Origin: Oidiodendron maius Zn
Taxonomy: Eukaryota; Ascomycota; Leotiomycetes; Myxotrichaceae
Length of the DNA stretch: 64,000 nucleotides
NCBI GenBank assembly: GCA_000827325.1
Contig: KN832892.1
Coordinates: forward strand, 496,001 to 560,000
Reading direction: 5' to 3'
The translations under genes were made by a program, and so were the position numbers. The notes below the pieces were generated by a model. It made no database searches and was not told the DNA's origin. It saw only the letters and a list, made by a program, of their open reading frames with translations. Shown piece by piece: positions 1 through 10,843 of the stretch; position 1 is the first letter of the stretch, and every line of letters begins with the position of its first letter.

Positions 1-85
1 GGGTGGGCTCGGCGGATACGGGGGAGGAGGAGTACCACCTAGACGCCCAAATCAGTACATACAACTAGTTTCTATGATGGGCTCA

Positions 86-307
86 CTAACCGGAACACCA
101 GCAGTGCTGGGAGCAGACGGGGTGACCGCAATCGGGCTTCGCAGCACCGAAGTCGCAGTCACAGTCGTTGCGGCAAGCGGCCATGCTGGCAGGGGGGTCG
201 CATCGAGAGAGACGGCCGACGGGGACTCTCGGCTCTAGGAAATCGTTTGTGGCCATGGCCAAAGAGGCCGCGGCTGCTAAGAAAGCAATGAAAGAAGTGG
301 TGTGCAT
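86..307 (-). CDS. Small secreted cysteine-rich protein
   Basis: A 73-residue protein in a single exon. Residues 1-20 form a typical signal peptide, with a hydrophobic, alanine-rich core ending near AMA-T. The mature part holds eight cysteines (residues 36, 45, 49, 51, 60, 65, 69 and 71) packed into the last 38 residues. This suits a disulfide-stapled apoplastic peptide such as an effector-like or antimicrobial protein. I recognise no named family. The start is the only ATG in a good position, and a TATA-like element lies about 90 bp upstream. The function is unknown; secretion is inferred from the N-terminus only. Confidence 0.6.
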   Translation of the reverse strand: MHTTSFIAFLAAAASLAMATNDFLEPRVPVGRLSRCDPPASMAACRNDCDCDFGAAKPDCGHPVCSQHCWCSG

Positions 308-1248
308 AATGTATGATGAGTAGAAGTGTGTGACGGATGTGAATGCTGTAGTAATGATGGTCTGAGGAGGTGATATCTGGGAGCAAAGGGTAACTTATAT
401 ACTTCTCTTGTTCTCATTCTTTCGACCACAAAAAATATGGATATCATCCTCGCGAGGCTATGCCCATGAATTGTCCGTGGAATGACAGCCCGGGGGCTCA
501 AGATGAAGATGGGAGGCTGATCACTTAGCTAGAGGATTGATGCGACGAGGCTGAAATTGGCGAGTGATGCCAGACGATTTTCTGCAAGAGGAGCCCTTCG
601 GAACTCTACTTCCTAGTATTAGGATTCTGGGTGGGCCAAATTTCAGACGATGGGATTCCGCGTATTAATTTTTAGAACTTTATCCGGGGTCTACGGTTCT
701 ATAGCCTCTCTTGGTACCTGGTATACCTAGTTCACTCTGCTTGGTTCCTTCGATAGAATAGTACGTACACAACTAGTCCGCTTGCTTAAAATAGCAAATA
801 TATCTTGGAGCCGATCCATTCTTTATTTAAGTTATTAGGTATGTGCAGCACGGACACTATATTGAATGGAACACAGCGCTACGTATGGAGCAACATGTCG
901 TGTGAGCAGCTCGGAAGGTCCGGGGAATGAATAAACCAATTATAGACACTTTAACCTTGCCTGCTGCGCCGCTCACGGAGCAGCCTCTGGGCTTGCTGTA
1001 CGTACATTTTGCGTTTCCGCGTACTGAGCCTCTGTTTTCTGCTCCTTTTTTTCTTGCGCCTCTTTCTTGATTAACCATTCGCATTGTGCCCCATTCCTAC
1101 TGACTGACGGTCCTAGCCGGCCCAGCCCGTTTTCCAATACCTCTCCTATATATTCCTCCATTTCTTGCCCTTCCACTTAGAGCAGAACCAGTCTTATCAG
1201 AAACGACGTGTCTAGCTTTCACTTTGCAGTACGAGGAACACAATCAAG
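308..1248. other. Intergenic region between divergent genes
   Basis: It separates the minus-strand secreted peptide gene from the plus-strand WW gene and should hold both promoters. Only short overlapping open frames without recognisable domains occur here. A minus-strand frame at 973-1176 is rich in Glu and Lys but has no family resemblance. Confidence 0.5.
394..401 (-). promoter_or_regulatory. TATA-like box of the cysteine-rich gene
   Basis: TATATAAG on the minus strand, about 90 bp upstream of the ATG at 307. The spacing suits a fungal core promoter. Confidence 0.35.
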
Positions 1249-1719
1249 ATGGCTTCTACACCCGCTGCCTCTTCTGGCGCCGACTTGCCTCCCAACTTTG
1301 CCTCGGCAACGGATCCCGCGACAGGTAAGACCTACTACATTAACGAGAAAGAGGGAACCACCTCCTTCACACACCCAAGACATACCGAGCTTCACGAGCC
1401 ATACACACCCGGAATCCCATACCCATACGAGCGGATGATCGACGAAAGAGGACGTGCGTATTACTTGGACCGTGAGGCTAAGACTTCTTCCTGGCTGCAC
1501 CCTACGAAACTAGCCGAGCTAAAATCTAAAGGAGTGTTGGATAAGGATGGCAGTGGAGAGTCCTGGAGAGACTGGATATTGGAGGAGATCGCGAAAGAGC
1601 CCAATAAAGGCGATCCGTACTGGGTTGATTATAAGACGGGTGAGGTAGGTTGGCAGAGTCCAGACGATGCCAAAGTCGCGAGGGAGAAAGCGGAGGCAAG
1701 GCGCGCGAAAAATGCGTGA
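1249..1719 (+). CDS. WW-domain protein (two to three degenerate WW modules)
   Basis: A single-exon protein of 156 residues. WW module 1 spans about residues 13-43 (LPPNF, DPATGKTYYIN, TSFTHP); both signature tryptophans are Phe. Module 2 spans about 57-86 (DERGRAYYLD, SSWLHP); its first Trp is Tyr. A third, shorter WW-like segment spans about 120-139 (DPYWVDYKTGEVGWQSP). WW domains bind proline-rich ligands, usually in signalling or RNA-processing adaptors; the lost tryptophans suggest altered or weakened ligand binding. The C-terminus is a short charged helix. There is no catalytic domain and the partner is unknown. The start gives a complete first module and lies after a pyrimidine-rich leader. 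Confidence 0.75.
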   Translation: MASTPAASSGADLPPNFASATDPATGKTYYINEKEGTTSFTHPRHTELHEPYTPGIPYPYERMIDERGRAYYLDREAKTSSWLHPTKLAELKSKGVLDKDGSGESWRDWILEEIAKEPNKGDPYWVDYKTGEVGWQSPDDAKVAREKAEARRAKNA

Positions 1720-2155
1720 TTTAGCCAGTTCAATGTTTTATATACCCGTTGTTGATCGATGATACTCATTGCGAGCTAGACGTGGAGCTTTGGGAATGTG
1801 ACAAAAGACCAAAACGAGATGAACCACAGAAGGCAGATCTTCTAATCGTCTCTTAAATTCTTCAACTTAGTGGAGCCGACGAGTCTAGGCCACCCAAGAG
1901 TATTCATATAATGCACCAACAGCATGCAACATTCCAATGCGATACCATTCGTATGAGAAGCTTGGAAGGAAATAAATACCCGGAGGTCGTCCCGTCGTAG
2001 TCTATGGTTCAATCAATGGTTATTCTCTCCCAACAAGCTGTGGCGAGTGCGGGGTAGCATGGATGTCTGTACAGTACAGCAGACCGGTCGCGACGGATAG
2101 TAAATGACACACGTCCGGAATAATGACCCGAATAATCCCGCGCACCCCATTCACG

Positions 2156-2185
2156 GCTTCTCGGACTATATGCAGTCCGAGAAGC
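2156..2185. repeat. 12-bp perfect hairpin (CGG-N12-CCG)
   Basis: GCTTCTCGGACT and its exact reverse complement are separated by 6 nt (ATATGC). The arms include CGG and CCG triplets 12 bases apart, an arrangement used by some Zn2Cys6 regulators. It lies far from any start codon, so a regulatory role is speculative. Confidence 0.35.
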
Positions 2186-3603
2186 TTGCAAAACAGCAGT
2201 GGCCAAGGAGAGTCAAGTCCTAGGTCCCTGGCCTTGGGGATGAGAAGTGTTTCATTGCTTGCAGAGGTACTTATTGTCCTCATTTTATCCTAATACCCGA
2301 ATAACTATCCGCCGTAGCTGAAGCATTGTTGCTGCTGGCTGAGTTGACCTAGAGCGTGGCAATTCTTCATTCAAGCAAGCCAGTGAAATGTTAGAGATTC
2401 AAGTTGCGAACATTGTTGGCCAACGGCAGATGGACTACCAACGCTCGCTATCAGCAACGCAACTTTTACATCAATCGAAATGGTTCGAAAGAAGTGACTC
2501 CACCCTGGTTGACGCTCTCGATGTTCGGTGTCCTCCAGTGGGATTGATCTCATCAGATCTGGAACATTTAAATATCTCGCGCCGGGTCAAGCTGCACTTG
2601 TCTAATTCGATGTCAAGAACAGATCTGGGGTTGACGAAAGAATCACATGCAATACTGTAATCATAGCGACATAGGGTGCACACTACAGCAATGTGATACT
2701 CTCGGAAAGCCCGGATTCCCTATACTGCTGATGCAAATAATTTGGGATTTTCATTAACTGAGGATTGTGCTCTGCCCCTGCGTGCGGAAATTTTGCTCCC
2801 AATGAGCCTTATGCCGACAGGTAGGTGAATTAAAGCTCATCTTAAGACGTAATCTGATTATCCTGCAGGTAGTGGAGTCATATATAAAATAGTGGCCATC
2901 AAATCCAGACCTATCAATACCATAAGGCAAGTTACGCTGCATATTTTAGTCACGATGACTTTTTCTCCTATTTCACGGCTTCTCAGTTCAACACCAAAGC
3001 TTGATATATATGGTCGCTGCTGAAGGTGCTAACGTATAGTAACTATCACAAGTCTGTGTCCCCTTCTAGCTTCATGGCTTAATTTGGGAACTTCCTCAAC
3101 ATTCCATATCCATGCAGAGAGCATCTTTGGGACGAACTATTGCTCCGTAACACCAGGGACTAGCAATTTCGGGTACACAACGGTTCATGAAGTTTTCGAT
3201 GTCCAATACCTGGCAGCTCCTAGAGGAACCGTATGTGTACCAGATAGGTACAATGCTTACCGGGCAACAAAGTGGCCGTGGTCTGGGGAAGCATATATGG
3301 ATCTCGAGTGTTTAAGTTAATGCTATAATATTTGTCTATGATGGTACAGTTTTGAGCTAGGCTTACTTGCTTCTTACCTATAATTGATTTTTGTGAATCG
3401 TACTCGATTAGTTGCCGCTGCCTGCACTAGTAAGCCAACTTAGCTACTTAATTCAGGCCTGGTATTTAATTAAGCCTTCATTACTTTCTGCCATCTATTG
3501 CGAACACTTGTAAGTGGTCATTACACTAACCTAGTAGGAAACAGTTTAAAATATATACTGTTTCTGCATGTTTGCAGCGACTTACTTCGATATCCGGCAC
3601 TAT

Positions 3604-3628
3604 CGGGTTTCATTAATCCGGAAACCCG
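3604..3628. promoter_or_regulatory. Inverted CGGGTTTC / GAAACCCG pair upstream of DUF5703 gene
   Basis: Two perfect 8-bp arms with a 9-nt spacer, about 255 bp upstream of the start at 3880. Inverted CGG-type half sites are typical Zn2Cys6 targets. A CreA-type GTGGGG lies nearby at 3737-3742. Binding by any factor is inference. Confidence 0.25.
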
Positions 3629-3879
3629 CGCGTTGTGGACTACCCACAGTCTAAACAATTTTCCACCATCCCTCACAACTCCTAAGCCCTAACTTGCTCA
3701 CGAACCTTGCAAACTCGGCTATTTGCCGCTCTCCGGGTGGGGTGGCCTGGAAGGATTGCCCGATTCGTGGAGAAAGCTTCGCCACCTTAATACCTTATGA
3801 TGGGTGTATGTACCCGGGTATGGAGTCGGTGAAAGATTAGAATACTCTAACTCGCCTTCTAGATAGCACAGTTATACTC

Positions 3880-6765
3880 GTGACAATGCTGTTTCTGAAG
3901 ATGTATTATTCAGTGCTCAATAGAGATTCTGTAGCTCTTGTTGCCCTGGTCGCGCAGTTTCTAGTCTATTCTGTCCGGGCAATTACTCTACCGTCCAGTT
4001 ACGATACAGTTTGGACAACGCAGAGCTCTGACTCTTCCGGTTCTATGCCACTTGGAGGCGGCGATATTGGCTTGAATGCATGGGCTGAGAATGGCAAGTC
4101 ACTCTCATCAATCTCGTGACTGTAGATGTAGAATGTTGCTAAGCTAAATATAGGTGATATTTTATTCTATATCGCCAAGAGCGGTGCTTTTGATGAGAAC
4201 AATTCTTTGTTAAAACTTGGTCGAGTACGACTCTCTATGTCGCCCAACCCCTTCTTAACAGATGCTAGCGCATTTGAGCAGCATTTGTTCATAAATGATG
4301 GCTATGTTACATTTACTGGGGATAATAGTACCCTCCTGAAATTATGGGTTGATATGTTCACTGCCGCCATACATGTCGAGGTCACTAGTGGCATTGAAGT
4401 GAACCTGACTGCTTCATTTGAAACTTGGAGAACTGTAGGCCGCAACATGTCTAGTGGAGAGCAGCGTAAGATGGCCCAGCCTATGATACTCATTGTCACA
4501 GAGAACGTTAACTGATAATGCAAAGAGCAAACTTCATGGGGACTTCACACTACTCCACTCATACCGCTCCCATATCAGTATCCAGACAAAGTTCAATTTA
4601 TTCAAGGTGGCGTTCTTAGTTATCATCACAACGCTGAACAGCCACTGTTGAACTTTCAAACTGCGGCACAAAACTTGTCTGCTGAAGAAAGCTCTTTCTA
4701 TAATCCCATGCTGAATAATACGGTATGGTCTAACTTGCAACTTCGAATATTACTGACTGGAAGATTAGTTTGGTTTATTCATGACATCACCTCAGCTTGT
4801 ACATGGGGGTACGACCACGGGTAAGTATATTAATGCCACGTATATATCATACAATCTAGTCTCCAAAAAGCAAAGCCGCTCATTTCAACTGTATATTGCG
4901 ACTGCTCAAACCCAAACTCATGACGTTGGAGCATGGTCGTCAGCACTCATTGAATCGGTGGCATTGATTTCAAAAACAAGCCAGGCTGAGAATTTGAACT
5001 GGTGGCATTCGTATTGGGATCGCTCTTACATAATTATCAATCCTGATGCAGCAGCAACTGACCCTGGGTTTCAGGTGGGACTGATTCTATCAATTATGGT
5101 TAAAAGAATAACTCTAATGTGATTTGTTAGGTGGGAAAGAATTACCAATACTTTCGATATATGATGGGGTGTAATGTGCGTGGTGAATGGCCGACTAGAT
5201 TTAATGGTGGCCTTTTCACCTTCGATCCAATTCTAGTATCACATAATAATGGGGATGCTTACACTCCTGATTGGAGAGCCTGGTCTGGAGGAACTTTCAC
5301 GGCTCAAAACCAGAGAATGGTCCATTGGGGTTTGCTTAAGAGTGGAGATTTTGATATCATGACAGGTACGTTGGCGGATGACAAATCCGCAAGTTTCTGA
5401 ATGGCTAACCACTCGTCGATATGTAGCACAGTTTGACTACTATAAAAGAATTACACTAAACAGTCGAATGATGGGAAAGACGTATTTTGGTATCGACGCA
5501 ACTGTTTTTTCCGAGCAAATTGATAATACCGGGCTGTGCAACCTCTACCAGTATGATGAGATCTACTTCCAGGGGGGAGCTCCTCGAAACGGCAATCCAC
5601 TGTATCCTCCAGGCATATCCTACAATTTGTACCAATCGTATTTGCAAGACACCGCAAACGAATTCATCGACATGATTCTTCAAGCGAACATCTACTCTAA
5701 CTTTGATGTAAATCCTTACATGCCATTCATCGAATATCAGCTAGCCTGGTTTGACGAATATTACACCAAGAGGAATGGACTGAACGACACAAAGCTTATT
5801 ATTTATCCTGGATCTGGAGCTGAGACCTACAAACTTGCTCTAAACCCTGCATCAACAGTATCTGGTCTTCGTAAGGTCATTGAAGATCTGCTACGAGTCA
5901 ATCCCAAATACATCAAAGGCAATGCTACATACTATCGGGAATATTTAAGGCGTGTTCCTGAAACACCATTACGGCAATGTCCTGGATCGCCAGGCAAGAC
6001 ACCATCTCATTCCATTGGTCATAGAATTCTAATATTTTAGGACCTTGTAGACTTAACCTGCATAGCCCCAGCATCAAACTACTCGTATACGAAGAACACC
6101 GAGCCAATTGCACTGTATCCAGTGTTCCGTAAGTGGGACCTGTTATAACTATAGACGTGACTCTAACTAACCGCAATACTCTGGCAGCATGGGGAGAGTA
6201 TGGTCTCGGAGCAAGCACCAATATCTCATACGCCATCAACGCATATTTTCACGACAACGAAACCGCCACATGGCATGCTAACTAGTAAGCCTAACATCTA
6301 CAAACTTACAACCTCCACCCCTGTCGCTATCTACACCATGACCAACCAAACCAGACTGACAATTGTTGTCCCAGCGGCTGGCGCCAAGACCAAATATGGC
6401 TCGCCCGTCTAGGGCTAACAGACCTCGCCACAAACATCACAACCTCTCGCCTCACCGACAGCACAACGTACCGCTTTAGCGCCTTTAAAGGCCCGAACTA
6501 CGACTGGTCGCCAGACATTAACCACTACGGCAGCGGCGCGATTGGGCTACAGGAGCAGTTAGTGCAGACGTTTGTAGGCAACGATATCAGGCTTCTGCCA
6601 GCTTGGCCGGCGGAGTGGACGGGGTATTTTAAGCTGCATGCGCCGCATAATACGGTGGTGTCGGGTGATATCACGGGTGAGAAGGCGGTGGGAGTGAAGA
6701 ATTTGAAGGTTGTGCCGGAAAACAGGATGAGAGATGTTATCTTGCCAGGGGGGAGAGATGGATAG
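3880..6765 (+). CDS. DUF5703-family secreted glycosidase-like protein (GH95-like)
   Basis: Nine exons restore one frame of 793 residues: 3880-4093, 4154-4465, 4526-4722, 4769-5074, 5131-5365, 5427-5978, 6051-6128, 6188-6284 and 6375-6765. A hydrophobic leader ends near residue 41 (YSVRA), so export is likely; Met8 is an alternative start. The N-terminus has the DUF5703 signature (DTVWTTQS, GSMPLGGGDIGLN), and later segments include NYQYFRYMMGC, GEWPTRFNGG and NHYGSGAIGLQEQL. The family is built like (alpha/alpha)6 glycosidases near GH95 (fucosidases/galactosidases), but its substrate is not established to my knowledge. Intron 1 appears to use a GC donor (GCAAGT). The intron at 5979-6050 has a weak GTCCTG donor and is the least certain. 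It lies tail to tail with the GH79 gene at 7431 and is probably part of the glycan-degrading block. Confidence 0.8.
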
Positions 6766-6908
6766 ATGTTACGGTATCCTGATAACTAGTGTGGGATATG
6801 GATGTGCCATACCATTCACAAACATAAAATCATATGAAGTAGAATAAACGGCTCTATATGCGAATGTAGTTAAGCCCAAAATCTCGCTAGTAATGGTACA
6901 ATAGTCTA

Positions 6909-7356
6909 GTACGGTACAAAATGCTCACCCTCAAACCGGGAGAGGCAGGTTCCTCGAGTAGTCACATGAATATAATCCGTAGGTGAATACCTGAGCACCA
7001 GGTCTCGAATAGCGAAGTGGCATAGCTGTTCCAGATCGCTAGTATACCCCTCGATAGGACCGTTGGGGAAGGCTCTCGTATATATTCGTCCTCAAAGACC
7101 ACATATTCTGGGATATGGATATCCTACTCCTGTCTCAAATGCGCGATTTCGCAAAGGGCTTCCGCCACCTGTCCGGCACCTCTCCCACCGAGAAGTCGGA
7201 CTCCTCTACGGCGATGACTAGGACGTCTTCTGGCCGCGCCATATTGGCGACGAGACGCCTGAGCCCGAGAAGCAGGTCTTTGTCATCGAGAATGACGATA
7301 CTGTAGGATGCCGCTAAATTTCTTTGCTTCATGCATGTCTTTCTTGCTAAATGCAT
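6909..7356 (-). pseudogene. Eroded fragment of an unidentified protein gene
   Basis: Three minus-strand peptide stretches in different frames read as one decayed protein. The first, at 7135-7356, includes VLVIAVEESDFSVGEVPDRW. The next, around 7050-7135, includes IPEYVVFEDEYIREPSPT. The last, about 6909-7045, includes DLEQLCHFAIRDLVLRY, YIHVTTRGTCLSRFEGEHF, and stops soon after. Composition and continuity look like real coding sequence broken by frameshifts and stops. I do not recognise the family. It sits between the tails of the DUF5703 and GH79 genes and may be the remains of another member of this block or of an unrelated gene. Confidence 0.45.
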
Positions 7357-7430
7357 GGCCTATAATCTGCGGAAACTCGCATACTATTACTGGATTCAAT
7401 TTAAATGAAGTCATGATTGTTACACTAGTG

Positions 7431-9127
7431 CTAAGCCAAATCCAGAATAACTGCACTCGAGTCCGGTACCTCGACAGTGACACTTCCTCTCTTTACTCTC
7501 ATCGTCTCCCCGACTGTGATATTGTGTAAGCGGACTGGTTTGCCTTGCTGCAATTCCCAATTGTAGCTCCATCCATCCCACGTGATGCCCGTGATGGCAT
7601 CACTGCCATTAGCCGCCAGTCTTCTCAGAGTGACCCGAGAATAATCCGATGGGACCTGGAAGGTATACGCCTGGCTCGGCCGCGGGACCGGGTTGGGGAT
7701 CGAAGAGGTACCATTGACGGTGTAATTATACTCGCGCATGTTAATCACCGCGATGCGTCGCAGTGTCCCATCATTGTAGGCTGCATAAGCGCTCTCCTCG
7801 TCGTTCTCCAGGGGTAGATTCACAACCTGGACGGAATTTCTGGTGAGGTCTCCTAGCATAGCCGCTACTGCGATATTTCCGTAGTATGGCGCTTTGGTGC
7901 CTTTGGTGGTTTTGTTCGTCGATATGGGCTGCCAGGAGGCGTAGCGGTAATCAGTACCTTGGTGCATGTGCGTTCGCTTGATGTCTTGAGATGCACACCA
8001 GAGGTTGAAATCGACGCCCCAGAGCGCGGCACCAAACGTGTTGGAAAGGCCAGGTGCGCCTTGGTTGTACAGTGAGTTCATCTCGCCCAGGATGAAAGGG
8101 ATCCCAGTGTAGGTCAGGTTGTCACGGACAGCGAGTATTGGAGAGGCAGAGTGTACATTTGAAGTGTGGTTCATGAGGGTTCCTTGGAGGGTAATGCCGG
8201 GTTTGGTTGCTCCACCAATGTAACTGTTCTTGTCAGTTAATTAATCTCTAGAACGAGGCAGCTGAATCACACTTATGGATGGAGATCAGTTTTATATCAT
8301 CATCGGCATCTAGACCATCCGCAAAGGTCGTAATAGGTTTGAGGTGGCCTTTGACACCCGCAAAAGAGGGGCTGAGATACCCATATGTTGCCTTTGACAC
8401 CATCTCAGGGCAAGCTTTGGCCATCTGGCTCTTGATTGCCCGGGTTCCGTTTAGCCATTGTGCAACATATGTTGGCTCGTTCCAAGAAGATGCCTGTCGA
8501 ACGCCCCATTCAGAGGAGCCAGAGTAATCGTCTGGCTCATTGCCGTACTCCCACCAAAGAAGCTTTCCGCCACTAAGTGCTTTACATGCCAATGGTGCCG
8601 TTTCTAGCAGCGTTTCCCATCCTGCGGAGTTGTTCCCGCCAAGTCCTAGGTTAAATCCGTGAGAGAATTTTGTGCCAGGCCAAGTTTGGTAGGATTCGAA
8701 GAAGGAGGGACCGATATAGACTGTAGTTGGCTGGTCTGCAGACCTTGCGAGATTGTAGATTCCATTGATGGCTTCTTGCAAGCTGGCATTATAGAGGGCA
8801 TAATCTTGAGTATTACCCCCAACTCGAATGTAAGGCTTGGTCCCAGTCAAACTGCCAATGTTGTTGAGCAAGTTATCTGAGAACGTGTTCGGCGATGAAA
8901 TGTTCCCTGTTAAATGTAAGGTTATGAAATCATCGCGGAGAGTGAAAACTACCAGCAAAATCGGGGAAGAACGCAAATTCAATTGAATAGCTAACGAATG
9001 CCTCTGGAATTGGATTACTCGCACCTGCCGGTGTTCTGCTCACTAGAATTGGAGAAGAGGCTTGGGATTGAGCTCTAATCCCCAAGGCAAAGCCAACGCT
9101 GACTAGCGTAAATAAATTTCTCGCCAT
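7431..9127 (-). CDS. GH79 beta-glucuronidase-like secreted hydrolase (copy 1)
   Basis: Three exons on the minus strand (9127-8953, 8906-8273, 8223-7431) encode 533 residues; introns are 46 and 49 bp with normal GT-AG ends. The N-terminus is a signal peptide (about 1-19). GH79 hallmarks are present: YIRVGGNTQDYALYN, the acid/base motif WEYGNEPDDY (Glu about 182), and the nucleophile motif FILGEMNSLYNQG (Glu about 317), followed by SNTFGAALWGVDF. A C-terminal beta domain follows. Fungal GH79 enzymes release glucuronic or 4-O-methylglucuronic acid, for example from arabinogalactan or glucuronides. Many N-glycosylation sites fit secretion. It is paralogous to the gene at 10844, and both have a similar repeat in the promoter. 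The reading frame looks intact. Confidence 0.85.
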
Positions 9128-10843
9128 ATTATAGATGGTTACGCTTATAGATTACTAGTGGTTCAACTTTGAGCCAAGAAATTTACTTTATAAAAAGGTT
9201 AAGTAAACTATCGGGCTTTGACGGGAAGAGAGGGTCAAGTGAAGAGGTATATAATCAGGCCAGTCTTTAACCGATTCAACCGATTCAACCGAAACCAGGC
9301 CCTAGTTATGTAAAATTCGAGCGGAGAAGTCGTATTTTCAGGGCACACCTGCAGATCACCACTTCATATCCTCGTTGCTATCCCACTCTTTGGAGCAATA
9401 GCCCCGGGTGTCTCCAAAGCTTGTACATTTCGGCTTGGATATAACGATCGCTAATATCCCGCTACTTGTATTGTTAGAAATCAGGTAACTTAATTTAATA
9501 GTTCGGCTACGTAACGTCTCATCCACTAGCCTCAGACCCAGTATGATCAGGTATTCCGTCCGCGATTCCATCTCTGCGTGCTTCTCCAGTCGCCGCCGGC
9601 TACCCTAACACGCAGCCATTAGTATCTGAACTGGCTAGTCCCTTGGCGGGTAATCGGACCTGAAATTGGAGCTGGAGTTTGGACCGGAATGAAACTCAGG
9701 AAGTGCAGAATTACCCTCTTGGTCCCTAAACCTCGGCAAGCCAGTCCAATTCGAGACTGATTACATTCCATGCCCTTAACACTCATCTCGCTTCTGCTCC
9801 CCAATTTTCGCTTAACCTCCTTTATCTCTCGCTTACGCTCTAGGGCCTCTTTATCCTCGCAGCTGGGAATAGAAAAATTGTTGACTTAACTGACAGGCAA
9901 ACTTCAACATACCCAGAGGTTGATGCTACTTAAGAAGGGTTGGGAGCAGAAGGATGTCAAAAGCAGGGGACAAATTCTGACTCGTACTGAGACTTTGTCT
10001 AAAATCATACTTTTGACTCCCGCTCAACCTTGAGGGGTGCCAGGAGGATCATGTGCTCTATTTGCAAGTCTTACCTACCAACCGCCCCACGGCAAGGATC
10101 TATGGGGTTTATAGGCTAGGATGACGTATGAGACGATTTTGATCAGCATTAGAGGCTGGAGTATAATGTGCATGTTGTGTTTCAAGTCCGGATGTGTATC
10201 TAGTTCAGATCCAGAAATAGTAGGCGTGAATGAACAGGCGGTGACTTGGTGAGTTCGATGTGAGAACCGGAGAGACAATTTTGACAAGTATTAATTAGTA
10301 GCTATGAGATCAGGAAGAAACGACCAATCCTCTGCTGATATATGTCGGTACTCATTTCATTAGATAGAGCTTCATGCTCAACTCAAGTAAAGTATCTTTT
10401 GGTCAACACAAGTCTTAATCCTTCGTTAGATCAAAGCATTTCAGATCAATCTCCAGGCTGTTGTATTATATTGTGTCAGAACTGATATGAAGAGGCTATT
10501 GCGAGGCTGAAGGCCATAACGTCGGAATTCTGAGAACCTGAACCTGGCCAAAGAAGGATAGGTTGCCAAAATTGACACTGCAATTCAGCAATCTACTATA
10601 TCGCTCCTAGCTAATGCAACGGCTCAGAGTTCTTACGGGTCCCAGTCTCACCAGTGCATAAAAGTCACGACACTGGCGAGTTACGTCGATTCCGTATTTG
10701 AGCTCGACGCGTCGATCATCTTCTATGAAGCCACTTAGATGAAGCCCGCTATGACCCGGCGTACCAAAGCTTAGCATTGCAGAATGACCACCGAGTAAAG
10801 GAAGAGGATTTCGAAGGAAAGCTTTACAAGTACCCGTGACTGC
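9128..10843. other. Intergenic region between the GH79 paralogues
   Basis: It holds the promoter of GH79 copy 1 at its left end and the terminator side of copy 2 at its right. A plus-strand open stretch near 10568-10738 reads as a serine/alanine-rich peptide (containing YGSQSHQCIKVTTLASYV) without start codon or family, possibly a relic. No RNA gene or intact element seen. Confidence 0.4.
9267..9298 (-). promoter_or_regulatory. Triple GGTT(G/A)AATC element upstream of GH79 copy 1
   Basis: On the minus strand GGTT occurs three times spaced by GAATC, ending GGTTAAAG, about 140-170 bp upstream of the start at 9127. A similar triple lies upstream of the second GH79 gene at 12752-12778. The conservation suggests a cluster-specific regulator site or inherited promoter sequence; the factor is unknown. 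Confidence 0.4.

Larger units (their letters stand above)
1720..3879. other. Gene-poor interval before the DUF5703 gene
   Basis: About 2.2 kb with only short frames (for example 2388-2660 +, 2371-2553 -, 3084-3320 +) that show no signal peptide, repeat or family motif. It contains two inverted repeats listed separately, and its right end must hold the promoter of the DUF5703 gene. I see no RNA gene. Confidence 0.4.

Noticed and set aside
973-1176. Minus-strand 67-codon frame rich in Glu/Lys
   Set aside because: It overlaps the WW gene's promoter side, has no motif, and a competing frame overlaps it.
3084-3320. 78-codon plus-strand frame
   Set aside because: No ATG start of its own, no signal peptide and no family resemblance.
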